In this document: piece by piece, positions 6,243 through 12,691 of the stretch
Layout of the letters: every line of letters begins with the position of its first letter
How positions within the stretch are numbered: position 1 is the first letter of the stretch
Source: Thioalkalivibrio sp.
GTDB taxonomy: Bacteria; Pseudomonadota; Gammaproteobacteria; SpSt-1174
NCBI GenBank assembly: GCA_011046015.1
Contig: DSBO01000120.1
Coordinates: 1 to 12,691, forward strand
DNA: 12,691 nucleotides
Reading direction: 5' to 3'
Position numbers and translations under genes: made by a program
The notes under the pieces: model-generated
Databases searched by the model: none
Told to the model about the DNA's origin: nothing
What the model saw: the letters and a program-made list of their open reading frames with translations, nothing else

Positions 6243-7187
6243 ATGTCACAGCCGCTCACCGTCCGCTCCCTCTTCGATGCCATGCGCACGGGGCTGGAGC
6301 TGGAATGGCTGGCCGGCAAGCGCGGGGCGCACCGCACCATCAAGCGCGATCTCGCGCGCCGCGGCGGCCCCTCCCTGCTCGGGCACCTGAACCTCATCCA
6401 CCCGAACCAGGTCCAGGTGGTCGGCCGGCGCGAACTGGAGTATTTCAGCCGCCTCCAGGGTGAAGCACGGAGCGACGCCCTCTCCATGCTGTTCAACGGC
6501 GATGCCCTGGCCATCGTCATCTCGGACCACGGCGAGGTCCCCGAGGACCTGCTGCGACTCGGCGATGCAAACAACACCCCGATCCTCCGCTCGCCACGCT
6601 CCAGCCATGAAATCATCAACATCCTGCGCTACTTCTTCACCAACAAGCTCGCCGAGCAGACCACGATCCATGGGGTCTTCATGGAGGTGCTGGGCATCGG
6701 CGTACTGCTCGCGGGCAGCAGCAACGTCGGCAAGAGTGAACTGGCCCTGGACCTCATCACCCGCGGCCACCGTCTGGTCGCCGACGACGCGCCGGAGTTC
6801 GCGCGCATCGCGCCCGACATCCTGCAGGGCACCTGCCCGCCGCTACTGCAGGGATTCATTGAGGTGCGTGGCCTGGGCGTGCTCAACATCCGCTCGATGT
6901 ACGGCGACAATGCCATCAAGGCCAGCAAGTACTTGCGCCTGATCATCAACCTGCAGCATTTCCGCGACCTCGACATCGACGCCATCGACCGGCTGCACGG
7001 CGACATCCGCAGCCGCAACATCCTCGGCATCGAGATCCCGGAGATCACGCTGCCGGTGGCCCCGGGCCGCAATCTCGCGGTACTGGTGGAGGTCGCCGTG
7101 CGCAATCACCTCCTGCGTATGAGCGGCTACAACGCCGGCGAGGATTTCGCCCGCAAACAGCAAACCCTGATCAGCCTGCAGCAATGA
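6243..7187 (+). CDS. hprK: HPr kinase/phosphorylase
   Basis: The 314-residue product phosphorylates, and with phosphate dephosphorylates, Ser46 of HPr. In firmicutes this drives catabolite control; in proteobacteria it usually accompanies an incomplete PTS. The N-terminal domain (about 1-130) starts TVRSLFDAM and includes the family stretch HLNLIHPNQVQVVGRRELEYF (48-68). The catalytic domain has IHG (His143), a P-loop GSSNVGKS (158-165, Lys164), RGHRLVADD (174-182, Asp181/Asp182), the HprK signature EVRGLGVLNI (207-216), and IEIPEITLPVAPGRN (263-277) followed by VEVAVRNHLLR. The P-loop differs from the usual G-D/E-S-G-x-GKS by Ser159 and Asn161, but the essential GKS is intact. ATG 6243 is chosen for its SD and the family N-terminus. 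The stop overlaps rapZ as ATGA. Its substrate HPr, with Ser46, is encoded 1.3 kb downstream. Confidence 0.95.
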   Translation: MSQPLTVRSLFDAMRTGLELEWLAGKRGAHRTIKRDLARRGGPSLLGHLNLIHPNQVQVVGRRELEYFSRLQGEARSDALSMLFNGDALAIVISDHGEVPEDLLRLGDANNTPILRSPRSSHEIINILRYFFTNKLAEQTTIHGVFMEVLGIGVLLAGSSNVGKSELALDLITRGHRLVADDAPEFARIAPDILQGTCPPLLQGFIEVRGLGVLNIRSMYGDNAIKASKYLRLIINLQHFRDLDIDAIDRLHGDIRSRNILGIEIPEITLPVAPGRNLAVLVEVAVRNHLLRMSGYNAGEDFARKQQTLISLQQ

Positions 7188-8044
7188 AACTCGTCATCGT
7201 CAGCGGACTGTCGGGTTCCGGCAAGACGGTCGCGCTCCACGCCCTGGAGGACCAGGGCTACTACTGCATCGACAACCTGCATCTTGGTCTGGTGACCGCC
7301 GTGGTGCAGCAACTCATGAGCCCGCGCCTCAAGCTCTACGATCGCGCCGCAGTCGGTATCGACGCCCGCAGCGGCGTGGACGAACTCGAGCGCTTCCCGC
7401 AGATCCTGGCCGAGCTCCGCGGCATGGACATCGATGTGGAGGTGATATTCTTCCAGGCCGATGTCAACACCCTGCTCAAGCGCTTCAGCGAGACGCGGCG
7501 CAAGCACCCCCTGGCGCGCAAGGGTATCCCGCTGATCGAGGCCATCCACGTCGAAAAGACCCTGCTCGGCCATGTCGCCGCAGAGGCCGACCTGATCGTG
7601 GATACCACACGCACCAACGTGCACGAGCTCACCGCCCTGGTGCGCGAGCGCGTTGCCGGTAGCAATGACGAGTCACTGTCTTTATTATTCCAGTCCTTCG
7701 GCTACAAGCACGGGGCGCCGGCCGACTCGGACTACGTGTTCGACATCCGCTGTCTGCCCAACCCGCACTGGGAGCCGAGGCTCCGGCAGCAGACCGGGCG
7801 TGACCCCGGGGTCGTCGAGTATCTCGAGGGCCATCCGCTGGTAGAGGAGATGTATGGCATGCTGCGCGACTTCCTCGAGACCTGGATCCCGCGTTTCGAG
7901 GCCGAGAACCGCTGCTACCTGAGCGTCTCCGTGGGCTGTACCGGTGGCCAGCACCGTTCGGTGTACATGGTTGAGCGGCTCGCGCGGCACTTCCGCCAGG
8001 GCCATGAAAACAACGTGAGCATCAGGCACCGCGAACTCTCCTGA
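7184..8044 (+). CDS. rapZ: RNase adapter protein RapZ
   Basis: The 286-residue product belongs to the RapZ/YvcJ P-loop family. In E. coli RapZ senses glucosamine-6-phosphate and guides RNase E to the sRNA GlmZ, so tuning GlmS and cell-wall precursor supply. The N-terminal nucleotide-binding domain has Walker A GLSGSGKT (8-15) and EDQGYYCIDNL (22-32). The C-terminal domain has SFGYKHGAP (171-179), DYVFDIRCLPNPHW (183-196) and the conserved GCTGGQHRSVYM (251-262; Cys252, His257), where the homologue binds its ligand. Compared with E. coli the protein ends at RHRELS and lacks the following Lys/Arg tail needed there for sRNA binding, so the RNA adapter role is uncertain here. It overlaps hprK by 4 nt. 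Adjacency to hprK and PTS genes is conserved. Confidence 0.94.
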   Translation: MKLVIVSGLSGSGKTVALHALEDQGYYCIDNLHLGLVTAVVQQLMSPRLKLYDRAAVGIDARSGVDELERFPQILAELRGMDIDVEVIFFQADVNTLLKRFSETRRKHPLARKGIPLIEAIHVEKTLLGHVAAEADLIVDTTRTNVHELTALVRERVAGSNDESLSLLFQSFGYKHGAPADSDYVFDIRCLPNPHWEPRLRQQTGRDPGVVEYLEGHPLVEEMYGMLRDFLETWIPRFEAENRCYLSVSVGCTGGQHRSVYMVERLARHFRQGHENNVSIRHRELS

Positions 8045-8058
8045 ATACGGGACTCAAA

Positions 8059-8457
8059 ATGTCGGCAGGACTCTTACTGGTAACGCACAATCGCATTGGC
8101 GAAGACCTGCTGGCGACGGCCACCTCCATGCTGGGATCACACCCCCTGCCGGCAGCGGCCATCGCCGTCTCGCAGAACGATGATCCGGACGTGGTCCTCG
8201 GCCGGGCCATGGCGCTGTGCGACGAGCTGGATTCCGGCGGGGGAGTGCTGGTGATCACCGACATGTTCGGCTCCACACCGAGCAACATCGCCACCCGCCT
8301 GATGTGCCGCAAGGCCATCCGCGTGGTGGCCGGCCTCAACCTGCCGATGCTGGTGCGCGTGTTTAACTACGCCCAGCTCCCCCTCGACCAACTCAGCGAC
8401 AAGGCCATCAGCGGAGGCCACGACGGCATCGTGCTGGCCGACGCCGACAACACCTGA
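8059..8457 (+). CDS. PTS EIIA component, mannose/fructose family
   Basis: This 132-residue cytoplasmic phosphocarrier has the single-domain EIIA-Man fold. The phospho-acceptor is His10 in LLLVTHNRIGE (5-15). Conserved VLVITDMFGSTPSNIA (63-78) places Asp68 near the active site, and VVAGLNLPMLVR (89-100) is also typical. In E. coli, EIIA-Man is fused to EIIB and works with membrane EIIC/EIID to import sugars. Here it is a stand-alone domain with no EIIB, EIIC or EIID nearby. It therefore probably takes phosphate from HPr for signalling; a transporter elsewhere in the genome cannot be excluded. It starts 14 nt after rapZ with only a weak SD-like GGGA, and lies 7 nt before ptsH. It is sometimes named ptsM or manX-like, but no firm symbol applies. 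Confidence 0.93.
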   Translation: MSAGLLLVTHNRIGEDLLATATSMLGSHPLPAAAIAVSQNDDPDVVLGRAMALCDELDSGGGVLVITDMFGSTPSNIATRLMCRKAIRVVAGLNLPMLVRVFNYAQLPLDQLSDKAISGGHDGIVLADADNT

Positions 8458-8464
8458 TACGACC

Positions 8465-8734
8465 GTGCCCAACCGACAAGTCACCATCATCAACAAGCTC
8501 GGCATGCACGCGCGCGCAGCAGCCAAGTTCGTCAATCTCGCCTCCACGTTCGACAGCGCCATCGAGATCGAAAAGGGTGGCCGCCGCGTCAACGGCAAGA
8601 GCATCATGGGCGTCATGATGCTGGCCGCCGCCAAGGGCAGCCAGATCACCATCCACGCCGACGGCGCCGACGGGGAACAGGCACTGGCCGACCTCGAGGC
8701 GCTGATCAACGATCGCTTCGGCGAAGGCGAGTAG
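8465..8734 (+). CDS. ptsH: Phosphocarrier protein HPr
   Basis: The 89-residue product passes phosphate from Enzyme I to the EIIA proteins. His15 in KLGMHARAA (11-19) is the EI/EIIA phosphorylation site. Ser46 in the motif GKSIMGVMML (44-53) is the HprK site, and both fall at the canonical numbering. This fits a GTG start at 8465, chosen because VTIINKLG begins at the usual distance from the N-terminus; no upstream ATG in frame gives a family-like start. No clear SD is present in the 7-nt gap after the EIIA gene, so translation is probably coupled. It could be called an NPr/ptsO-type protein by its use in a regulatory PTS. The Ser46 motif and linked hprK favour the HPr label. Confidence 0.96.
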   Translation: MPNRQVTIINKLGMHARAAAKFVNLASTFDSAIEIEKGGRRVNGKSIMGVMMLAAAKGSQITIHADGADGEQALADLEALINDRFGEGE

Positions 8735-8802
8735 CCTCCCCGCTCACCGTTCCCGCCCACGGCGTCTATCCTCTGGGGACACCCCCCTGCAGGACGAAGG
8801 GC

Positions 8803-10527
8803 ATGACGCTGCTGTTGACCGGTACCGGCATCTCTCCCGGCATTGCCATGGGGAAGGCCCACGTCCTGCGCCGCGGACGGCCGGACGTACTCGAATACGC
8901 CATTCCCCGTCAGCACCTGGACGACGAGGTCGCCCGCTTTCAGCGCGCCCTGACCACCGTGACGCGGCAATTGCGCGAGATTCAGCGTCACATCCCGTCG
9001 GACGCCCCCCGTGACGTCGCCGGCTTCATCGACGCCCACCTGCTCATGCTGAAGGACCACCTGCTCGCGGAGGACACCATCAGCCTCATCCGGGAACGGC
9101 AGTGCAACGCCGAATGGGCCCTGAAGCTCCAGCAGGACAGCATCGTCAGCGTCTTCGATGCCATGGAGGACGCGTACCTGCGCACGCGACGCGATGACGT
9201 GGCCCACGTCATCGAACGCCTGCAACGCACCCTGCTCGAGGACGAGGGGGCCGCGCCGGCCCAGCGCGAACTGCGCGGTCGACTGGTGGTGGCCGATGAC
9301 CTCTCGCCGGCCGACATGGTGCTGCTCCAGCACGCCCAGATCGCCGGCTTCGTTACCGACGCCGGGGGGCCGCTGTCGCATACGGCCATCATGGCGCGCG
9401 GCCTCGGCATCCCCGCGGTGGTCGGCACGCGGGCAGCGAGTACGCTGCTGCGGGACGACGAGCCACTGGTCATCGACGGCGACACGGGCATGGTGCTGGC
9501 CGGGGCCGATGCCCGGCTACGACGCCACTTCCGGCAGAGGCAAAAGACCGCGCGGGAACACACCCGTGCACTGCAGGCACTGACCGACACGCCCGCCTGC
9601 ACGCGTGACGGCCAGGCCGTCCAGCTCATGGCCAATGTCGAACTGGCCGAGGACCTGCGCGCGCTGCGCCACTCCGGCGCGGACGGGGTCGGCCTGTATC
9701 GCACCGAGTACCTGTTCCTCAACCGGTCCACGCCCCCGGACGAGGAGGAGCAGCTGCGTCACTACCGCAAGCTACTCAACGCCAGCCAGGGGCGTCCCGT
9801 CACCATTCGCACCGTGGACCTGGGGGCGGACAAGCTCGCCGTCGACACCGTCACGGCGGCGCTCAACCCGGCATTGGGCCTGCGGGCCATCCGCCGGAGC
9901 CTGCAGGAACCGGAGGTCTTCATGACCCAGCTGCGCGCGATCCTGCGTGCCTCGCACCTGGGTCCGGTGCGCATCATGCTGCCGATGCTCACCACACCCG
10001 CCGAACTGGAGCAGGCCCTGGAACTGATCGAGCGGGCGCGCCAGCGGCTGCGCCGCGAGCGCAAGCGCTTCGACCCCGAAATGCCCATCGGCGGCATGAT
10101 CGAGACGCCGGCCGCCGCCCTGCTCTGCGAGCACTTCGCCCGCCAGCTCGACTTCCTCTCCATTGGCACCAACGACCTGATCCAGTACACCCTGGCCATT
10201 GACCGCCTCGACGAGTCCGTCACCTACCTCTACGACCCGCTGCATCCCGCGGTACTACGCCTGATTCGCATGATCATCGACGCCGGGGCCCGCCAGGCCA
10301 CCCCGGTGGCCATGTGCGGAGAAATGGCGGGTGACCCGCAGCTCACCCGCCTGTTGCTCGGCCTGGGCCTGACCGAATTCAGCGTGCGGCCGAACATGCT
10401 CGGCGAGATCAAGCACCGCATTCTCGAGACCGACCTAGGCGCCCTGCACCCGATCATCGACGAGCTCGACTCGGTCTACACGGAAGAGGTGATGACTCGG
10501 CTGCTGCAGCGGCTGAACAACCTGTAA
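8803..10527 (+). CDS. ptsI: Phosphoenolpyruvate-protein phosphotransferase (PTS Enzyme I)
   Basis: The 574-residue product transfers phosphate from PEP to itself and then to HPr, feeding both EIIA proteins in the cluster. The N-terminal HPr-binding/phosphohistidine part runs to about residue 230, with the active His193 in GGPLSHTAIMARGLGIPAVVG. The C-terminal PEP-binding TIM barrel has GLYRTEYLF (297-305), RTVDLGADK (336-344), EVFMTQLRAILRAS (371-384), FLSIGTNDLIQYT (451-463) and catalytic Cys505 in PVAMCGEMAGD. Length equals classical EI (E. coli 575). There is no N-terminal GAF domain, so it is PtsI-type rather than the PtsP (EI-Ntr) form. Start ATG 8803 has AGGA at 8791-8794. The 68-nt gap after ptsH holds a small GGGG/CCCC hairpin candidate but no clear promoter. 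A terminator follows the stop. Confidence 0.96.
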   Translation: MTLLLTGTGISPGIAMGKAHVLRRGRPDVLEYAIPRQHLDDEVARFQRALTTVTRQLREIQRHIPSDAPRDVAGFIDAHLLMLKDHLLAEDTISLIRERQCNAEWALKLQQDSIVSVFDAMEDAYLRTRRDDVAHVIERLQRTLLEDEGAAPAQRELRGRLVVADDLSPADMVLLQHAQIAGFVTDAGGPLSHTAIMARGLGIPAVVGTRAASTLLRDDEPLVIDGDTGMVLAGADARLRRHFRQRQKTAREHTRALQALTDTPACTRDGQAVQLMANVELAEDLRALRHSGADGVGLYRTEYLFLNRSTPPDEEEQLRHYRKLLNASQGRPVTIRTVDLGADKLAVDTVTAALNPALGLRAIRRSLQEPEVFMTQLRAILRASHLGPVRIMLPMLTTPAELEQALELIERARQRLRRERKRFDPEMPIGGMIETPAAALLCEHFARQLDFLSIGTNDLIQYTLAIDRLDESVTYLYDPLHPAVLRLIRMIIDAGARQATPVAMCGEMAGDPQLTRLLLGLGLTEFSVRPNMLGEIKHRILETDLGALHPIIDELDSVYTEEVMTRLLQRLNNL

Positions 10528-10546
10528 CCCGGACCGGCCAGGCGTG

Positions 10547-10571
10547 AAAAACGCGCGCCGCGCGATTTTTT
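10547..10571 (+). terminator. Rho-independent terminator after ptsI
   Basis: A stem CGCGC (10552-10556) pairs with GCGCG (10560-10564) around a GCC loop. An A-tract (10547-10551) before it can extend the pairing with the T-tract after it, past one A-A mismatch. Six T follow (10566-10571). It lies 20 nt after the ptsI stop and closes the long kdsD-to-ptsI run. The A-tract/T-tract symmetry could also allow weak function on the other strand. Confidence 0.8.
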
Positions 10572-10585
10572 ACCCCACGTGCGCC

Positions 10586-10594
10586 TGATACACT
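10586..10594 (+). promoter_or_regulatory. Extended -10 promoter of mgtE
   Basis: TGATACACT has the TGn extension plus a 4/6 match to TATAAT. The T-tract of the preceding terminator sits where a -35 would be, 17 bp upstream, so the -35 contact is poor. The predicted start is near 10601, giving a leader of about 43 nt before the mgtE ATG. That is too short for an M-box Mg2+ riboswitch, and none is seen. Confidence 0.5.
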
Positions 10595-10643
10595 TGAACC
10601 CACCAGTCCCGACCCTCCATCCACCCAGCCCGGCCGCGAATAC

Positions 10644-11999
10644 ATGAGCGACGAATTGCGCGAAGACAGTGGCGACCGCCTGCAGGCACTCACCGAGGCC
10701 CTGCAGTCCGGCACCCTGAGCAAGGTCCGGCGCATGCTCAATGCGCTGCATGCCGCCGAGATCGCGCACCTCATCGAGTCGTTGCCGCCCTCGCAGCGCG
10801 AATTTGTCTGGGAACTGGTGGAGCCGGAGAATCGCGGCGAGACCCTGGTCCACGTGGGCGACGAGGTACGCGCCGGCCTCATCGAGGCCATGGAGACGCA
10901 CGAACTGCTGGCTGCGGCCGGCACGCTGGACACCGACGATCTCGCCGACCTCATCCAGGATCTGCCGGGGGCGGTGATCGGCGAGGTGCTGCGTTCCATG
11001 GACAAGGCCGATCGTGACCGGCTGGAACAGGTGCTGTTCTACGACGAGGACACGGCCGGCGGCCTGATGAACGTCGACACGGTGACCGTACGCGCCGACG
11101 TGACCCTGGACGTGGTGCTGCGCTACCTGCGCCGTCGCGGCGAGGTGCCGGAGGCCACCGACAGCCTGATCGTGGTCAACCGCGACGAGATGTATCGCGG
11201 CGTGCTACCGCTCACCGTGCTGCTTACCTCGGACCTCGACCTCACCGTGGCCGAGGTGATGGACACCTCGCGCGAACCAATCCCGGCGACCATGCCCGCC
11301 ACCGACGTGGCCAAGCGCTTTCAGGACCGCGACCTGATCTCGGCAGCCGTCATCAACGACGACGGTCGACTGCTCGGCCGTATCACCATCGACGACGTGG
11401 TCGACGTCATCCGCGACCACGCCGACCATTCGGTGATGAGCATGGCGGGCCTCAACGAGGAAGACGACATCTTCGCGCCCGTGATGTCCAGTGCGCGCCG
11501 CCGCGCCTTCTGGCTCGGCACCAACCTGATCACCGCGTTTCTCGCCTCCTGGGTGATCGGCCAGTTCCAGGAAACGCTGGAAAAGGTCGTCGCGCTCGCC
11601 GTGCTCATGCCCATCGTCGCCAGCATGGGCGGTATCGCCGGCAGCCAGACCCTCACGCTGGTGATCCGAGGGCTCGCCCTGGGCCAGGTCGGCAAGACCA
11701 ACACGCGCTGGCTGATGGCCAAGGAGCTCATGGTGGGCGTGATCAACGGGCTCACCTGGGCCGCCGTCGTGGCGCTGGTCGCGGTGTTCTGGTTCGGCGA
11801 CTGGGAGATCGGGGGCATCATCGCAGCGGCGCTGGTACTCAACTTGATCGCCGCGGCGCTCGCCGGGGTCACCATTCCGGTCGTCATGAAGCGGGTCGGC
11901 ATCGATCCGGCGCTCGCCGGCTCGGTGGTGCTCACCACCGTGACCGACGTGATCGGCTTTCTCGCCTTTCTCGGCCTCGCCACCATGCTCATCATCTGA
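10644..11999 (+). CDS. mgtE: Magnesium transporter MgtE
   Basis: The 451-residue inner-membrane Mg2+ channel is gated by intracellular Mg2+. The superhelical N domain (about 12-130) includes AEIAHLIESLPPSQREFVW (38-56). A CBS pair follows (about 138-260), with EDTAGGLMN (135-143) and ITIDDVVDVI (247-256). The amphipathic plug helix with the RRRAFWLGTN junction (285-294) leads into about five transmembrane helices (about 291-451). The pore block LMPIVASMGGIAGSQTLTL (321-339) and PALAGSVVLTTVTDVIGF (422-439, with Asp435 where the pore acidic residue is expected) are strongly conserved. Length matches the family (about 450). No convincing SD precedes the ATG. It has its own promoter after the ptsI terminator. 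A ptsI-mgtE neighbourhood is, as I recall, also seen in xanthomonads, so linkage to the PTS may be ancestral. Confidence 0.96.
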   Translation: MSDELREDSGDRLQALTEALQSGTLSKVRRMLNALHAAEIAHLIESLPPSQREFVWELVEPENRGETLVHVGDEVRAGLIEAMETHELLAAAGTLDTDDLADLIQDLPGAVIGEVLRSMDKADRDRLEQVLFYDEDTAGGLMNVDTVTVRADVTLDVVLRYLRRRGEVPEATDSLIVVNRDEMYRGVLPLTVLLTSDLDLTVAEVMDTSREPIPATMPATDVAKRFQDRDLISAAVINDDGRLLGRITIDDVVDVIRDHADHSVMSMAGLNEEDDIFAPVMSSARRRAFWLGTNLITAFLASWVIGQFQETLEKVVALAVLMPIVASMGGIAGSQTLTLVIRGLALGQVGKTNTRWLMAKELMVGVINGLTWAAVVALVAVFWFGDWEIGGIIAAALVLNLIAAALAGVTIPVVMKRVGIDPALAGSVVLTTVTDVIGFLAFLGLATMLII

Positions 12000-12028
12000 C
12001 CCCCGGTCGGGACCGTGACGCGAAAGAC

Positions 12029-12056
12029 ATGACCTCAACACGGACTGGGGTATACT
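12029..12056 (+). promoter_or_regulatory. Predicted sigma-70 promoter of the tetR-family gene
   Basis: ATGACC (12029-12034, 4/6 to TTGACA) and TATACT (12051-12056, 5/6 to TATAAT) are 16 bp apart, the best -35/-10 pair in the window. Transcription would begin near 12063, only two nt before the ATG at 12065. This makes the upstream in-frame ATG at 12029, which overlaps the -35, an unlikely start. Confidence 0.6.
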
Positions 12057-12064
12057 CTGAACCC

Positions 12065-12673
12065 ATGTCGAGCGAAAGCAGCAAAACCATGCGTAGCAAG
12101 GGCGACCAGGTCCGTCACCTGATCGTCGAGACCGCCAACCGCCTGTTCTACGAAGGCGGCTACAATCACACGTCGTTCACCGACATCGTCGATGCCACCG
12201 ATGTACAGCGCGGCAACATCTACTACTACTTCAAGACCAAGGACGACATTCTGCGCGCGGTCATCGACCATCGGCTCGAAGTCATTACCGACATGCTCAA
12301 CAGCTGGAGCCGAGAGGAAAAGGATCCGCGGATTCGGCTGATCAACTTTGCCCGCATGCTGCTGGAAAATGCCAACGACCTGGCGCGCTTCGGCTGCCCG
12401 ATGGGCACGATCAACGCCGAGCTCGGCAAGGGCCAGCGAGACCTGCAACGCATCACCCGCGCCATGTTCGACACCTTCCGCGGCTGGCTGGTCTCCCAGT
12501 ATCGCCAGCTAGGCGCGAATTCGCGACTGGCTGACGAGCTCGCGATGGAGACACTGGCGCGCGCGCAGGGCATCACCATGGTTGCGCACGTGTACGAGGA
12601 CGTCGACACCATCAAGCGCGAGATCCCCAAGTTCGAGGCCTGGCTGCGCCGGACCACCGAGACGCTCAAGTAA
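12065..12673 (+). CDS. TetR/AcrR family transcriptional regulator
   Basis: A 202-residue one-component repressor of unknown target and ligand. The N-terminal TetR DNA-binding domain (about residues 13-65) has the family pattern IVETANRLFYEGGYNHTSFTDIVDATDVQRGNIYYYFKTKDDILRAV in segments: helix 1 at 15-30, the HTH about 37-57, and the diagnostic YYYFKTKDDIL (53-63). The C-terminal helical domain (about 75-202) contains FGCPMGTINAELGKG (109-123), seen in several TetR subgroups that sense small organic or reactive molecules, but I cannot assign a ligand. The ATG at 12065 is preferred over 12029 because the apparent promoter lies between them. ATG 12092 is a third possibility that would still keep the HTH. 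It lies 65 nt after mgtE in the same direction; no divergent partner is seen, and any regulated gene may lie downstream outside the window. Confidence 0.88.
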   Translation: MSSESSKTMRSKGDQVRHLIVETANRLFYEGGYNHTSFTDIVDATDVQRGNIYYYFKTKDDILRAVIDHRLEVITDMLNSWSREEKDPRIRLINFARMLLENANDLARFGCPMGTINAELGKGQRDLQRITRAMFDTFRGWLVSQYRQLGANSRLADELAMETLARAQGITMVAHVYEDVDTIKREIPKFEAWLRRTTETLK

Positions 12674-12691
12674 GGCCGGTTGCCCGGCTCC

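Noticed and set aside
8775..8785. GGGG-ACA-CCCC hairpin between ptsH and ptsI
   Set aside because: Four-bp stem with no T-tract; too small to call a terminator or attenuator, though it sits just before the ptsI SD.
8137..9381. Long minus-strand open frame (414 codons) across the EIIA, ptsH and ptsI genes
   Set aside because: It spans three well-supported genes on the other strand, has no recognisable domain and no promoter or SD; codon-bias artefact.
11205..12041. Minus-strand open frame (278 codons) opposite mgtE
   Set aside because: Highly charged, repetitive Asp/His/Gly composition with no domain, opposite conserved transmembrane helices of MgtE.
1..12691. CRISPR array, tRNA/rRNA, insertion sequence, prophage or defence genes
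   Set aside because: No direct repeats with spacers, no transposase or integrase, no RNA gene signature and no atypical composition island were seen on either strand.

Overview
The window is about 12.7 kb of high-GC DNA (roughly two thirds G+C by eye). It reads as an ordinary chromosomal core region of a gammaproteobacterium. The order yrbG-kdsD-kdsC-lptC-lptA-lptB-rpoN-hpf-ptsN-(hprK)-rapZ-PTS is the classical rpoN neighbourhood. HPr kinase/phosphorylase (hprK), a mannose-type EIIA, HPr, a GAF-less Enzyme I and mgtE in the same run argue against an enteric or a pseudomonad. They fit a Xanthomonadales-, Chromatiales- or Ectothiorhodospiraceae-like genome; this placement is inferred from gene content only. 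All 15 genes are on the + strand and all but the first are complete.

Layout. Positions 1-383 hold the 3' end of a YrbG-type cation/Ca2+ exchanger. Positions 431-3747 hold the Kdo/LPS block: kdsD and kdsC make Kdo precursors, and lptC, lptA and lptB supply parts of the LPS transport bridge. A 144-bp gap with promoter-like sequences follows, then rpoN (sigma-54) at 3892-5397 and hpf (ribosome hibernation) at 5428-5751. Positions 5770-10527 are a signalling block: ptsN (EIIA-Ntr), hprK, rapZ, a mannose-family EIIA, ptsH (HPr) and a ptsI-type Enzyme I. A rho-independent terminator at 10547-10571 ends this block. mgtE (Mg2+ channel) follows with its own extended -10 promoter, and then a TetR-family regulator, also with its own promoter. 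No intergenic gap exceeds about 150 bp.

How the genes work together. kdsD/kdsC and lptCAB couple synthesis of the LPS inner core to LPS export. The PTS genes form a complete phosphorelay, PEP to EI (His193) to HPr (His15) to two EIIA proteins (His67 and His10). HPr also has Ser46, the HprK target. No EIIB or EIIC sugar permease is present, so the relay looks regulatory rather than a transport system. RapZ, RpoN and HPF add nitrogen, cell-envelope and stationary-phase control.

I found no mobile element, CRISPR array, tRNA, rRNA, phage gene or clear horizontally acquired segment, and no convincing new system. The points most worth a second look are a sigma-54-like -24/-12 element just upstream of rpoN itself, an atypical P-loop in HprK, a RapZ without the basic C-terminal tail used for sRNA binding in E. 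coli, and a TetR gene whose promoter would give an almost leaderless mRNA.
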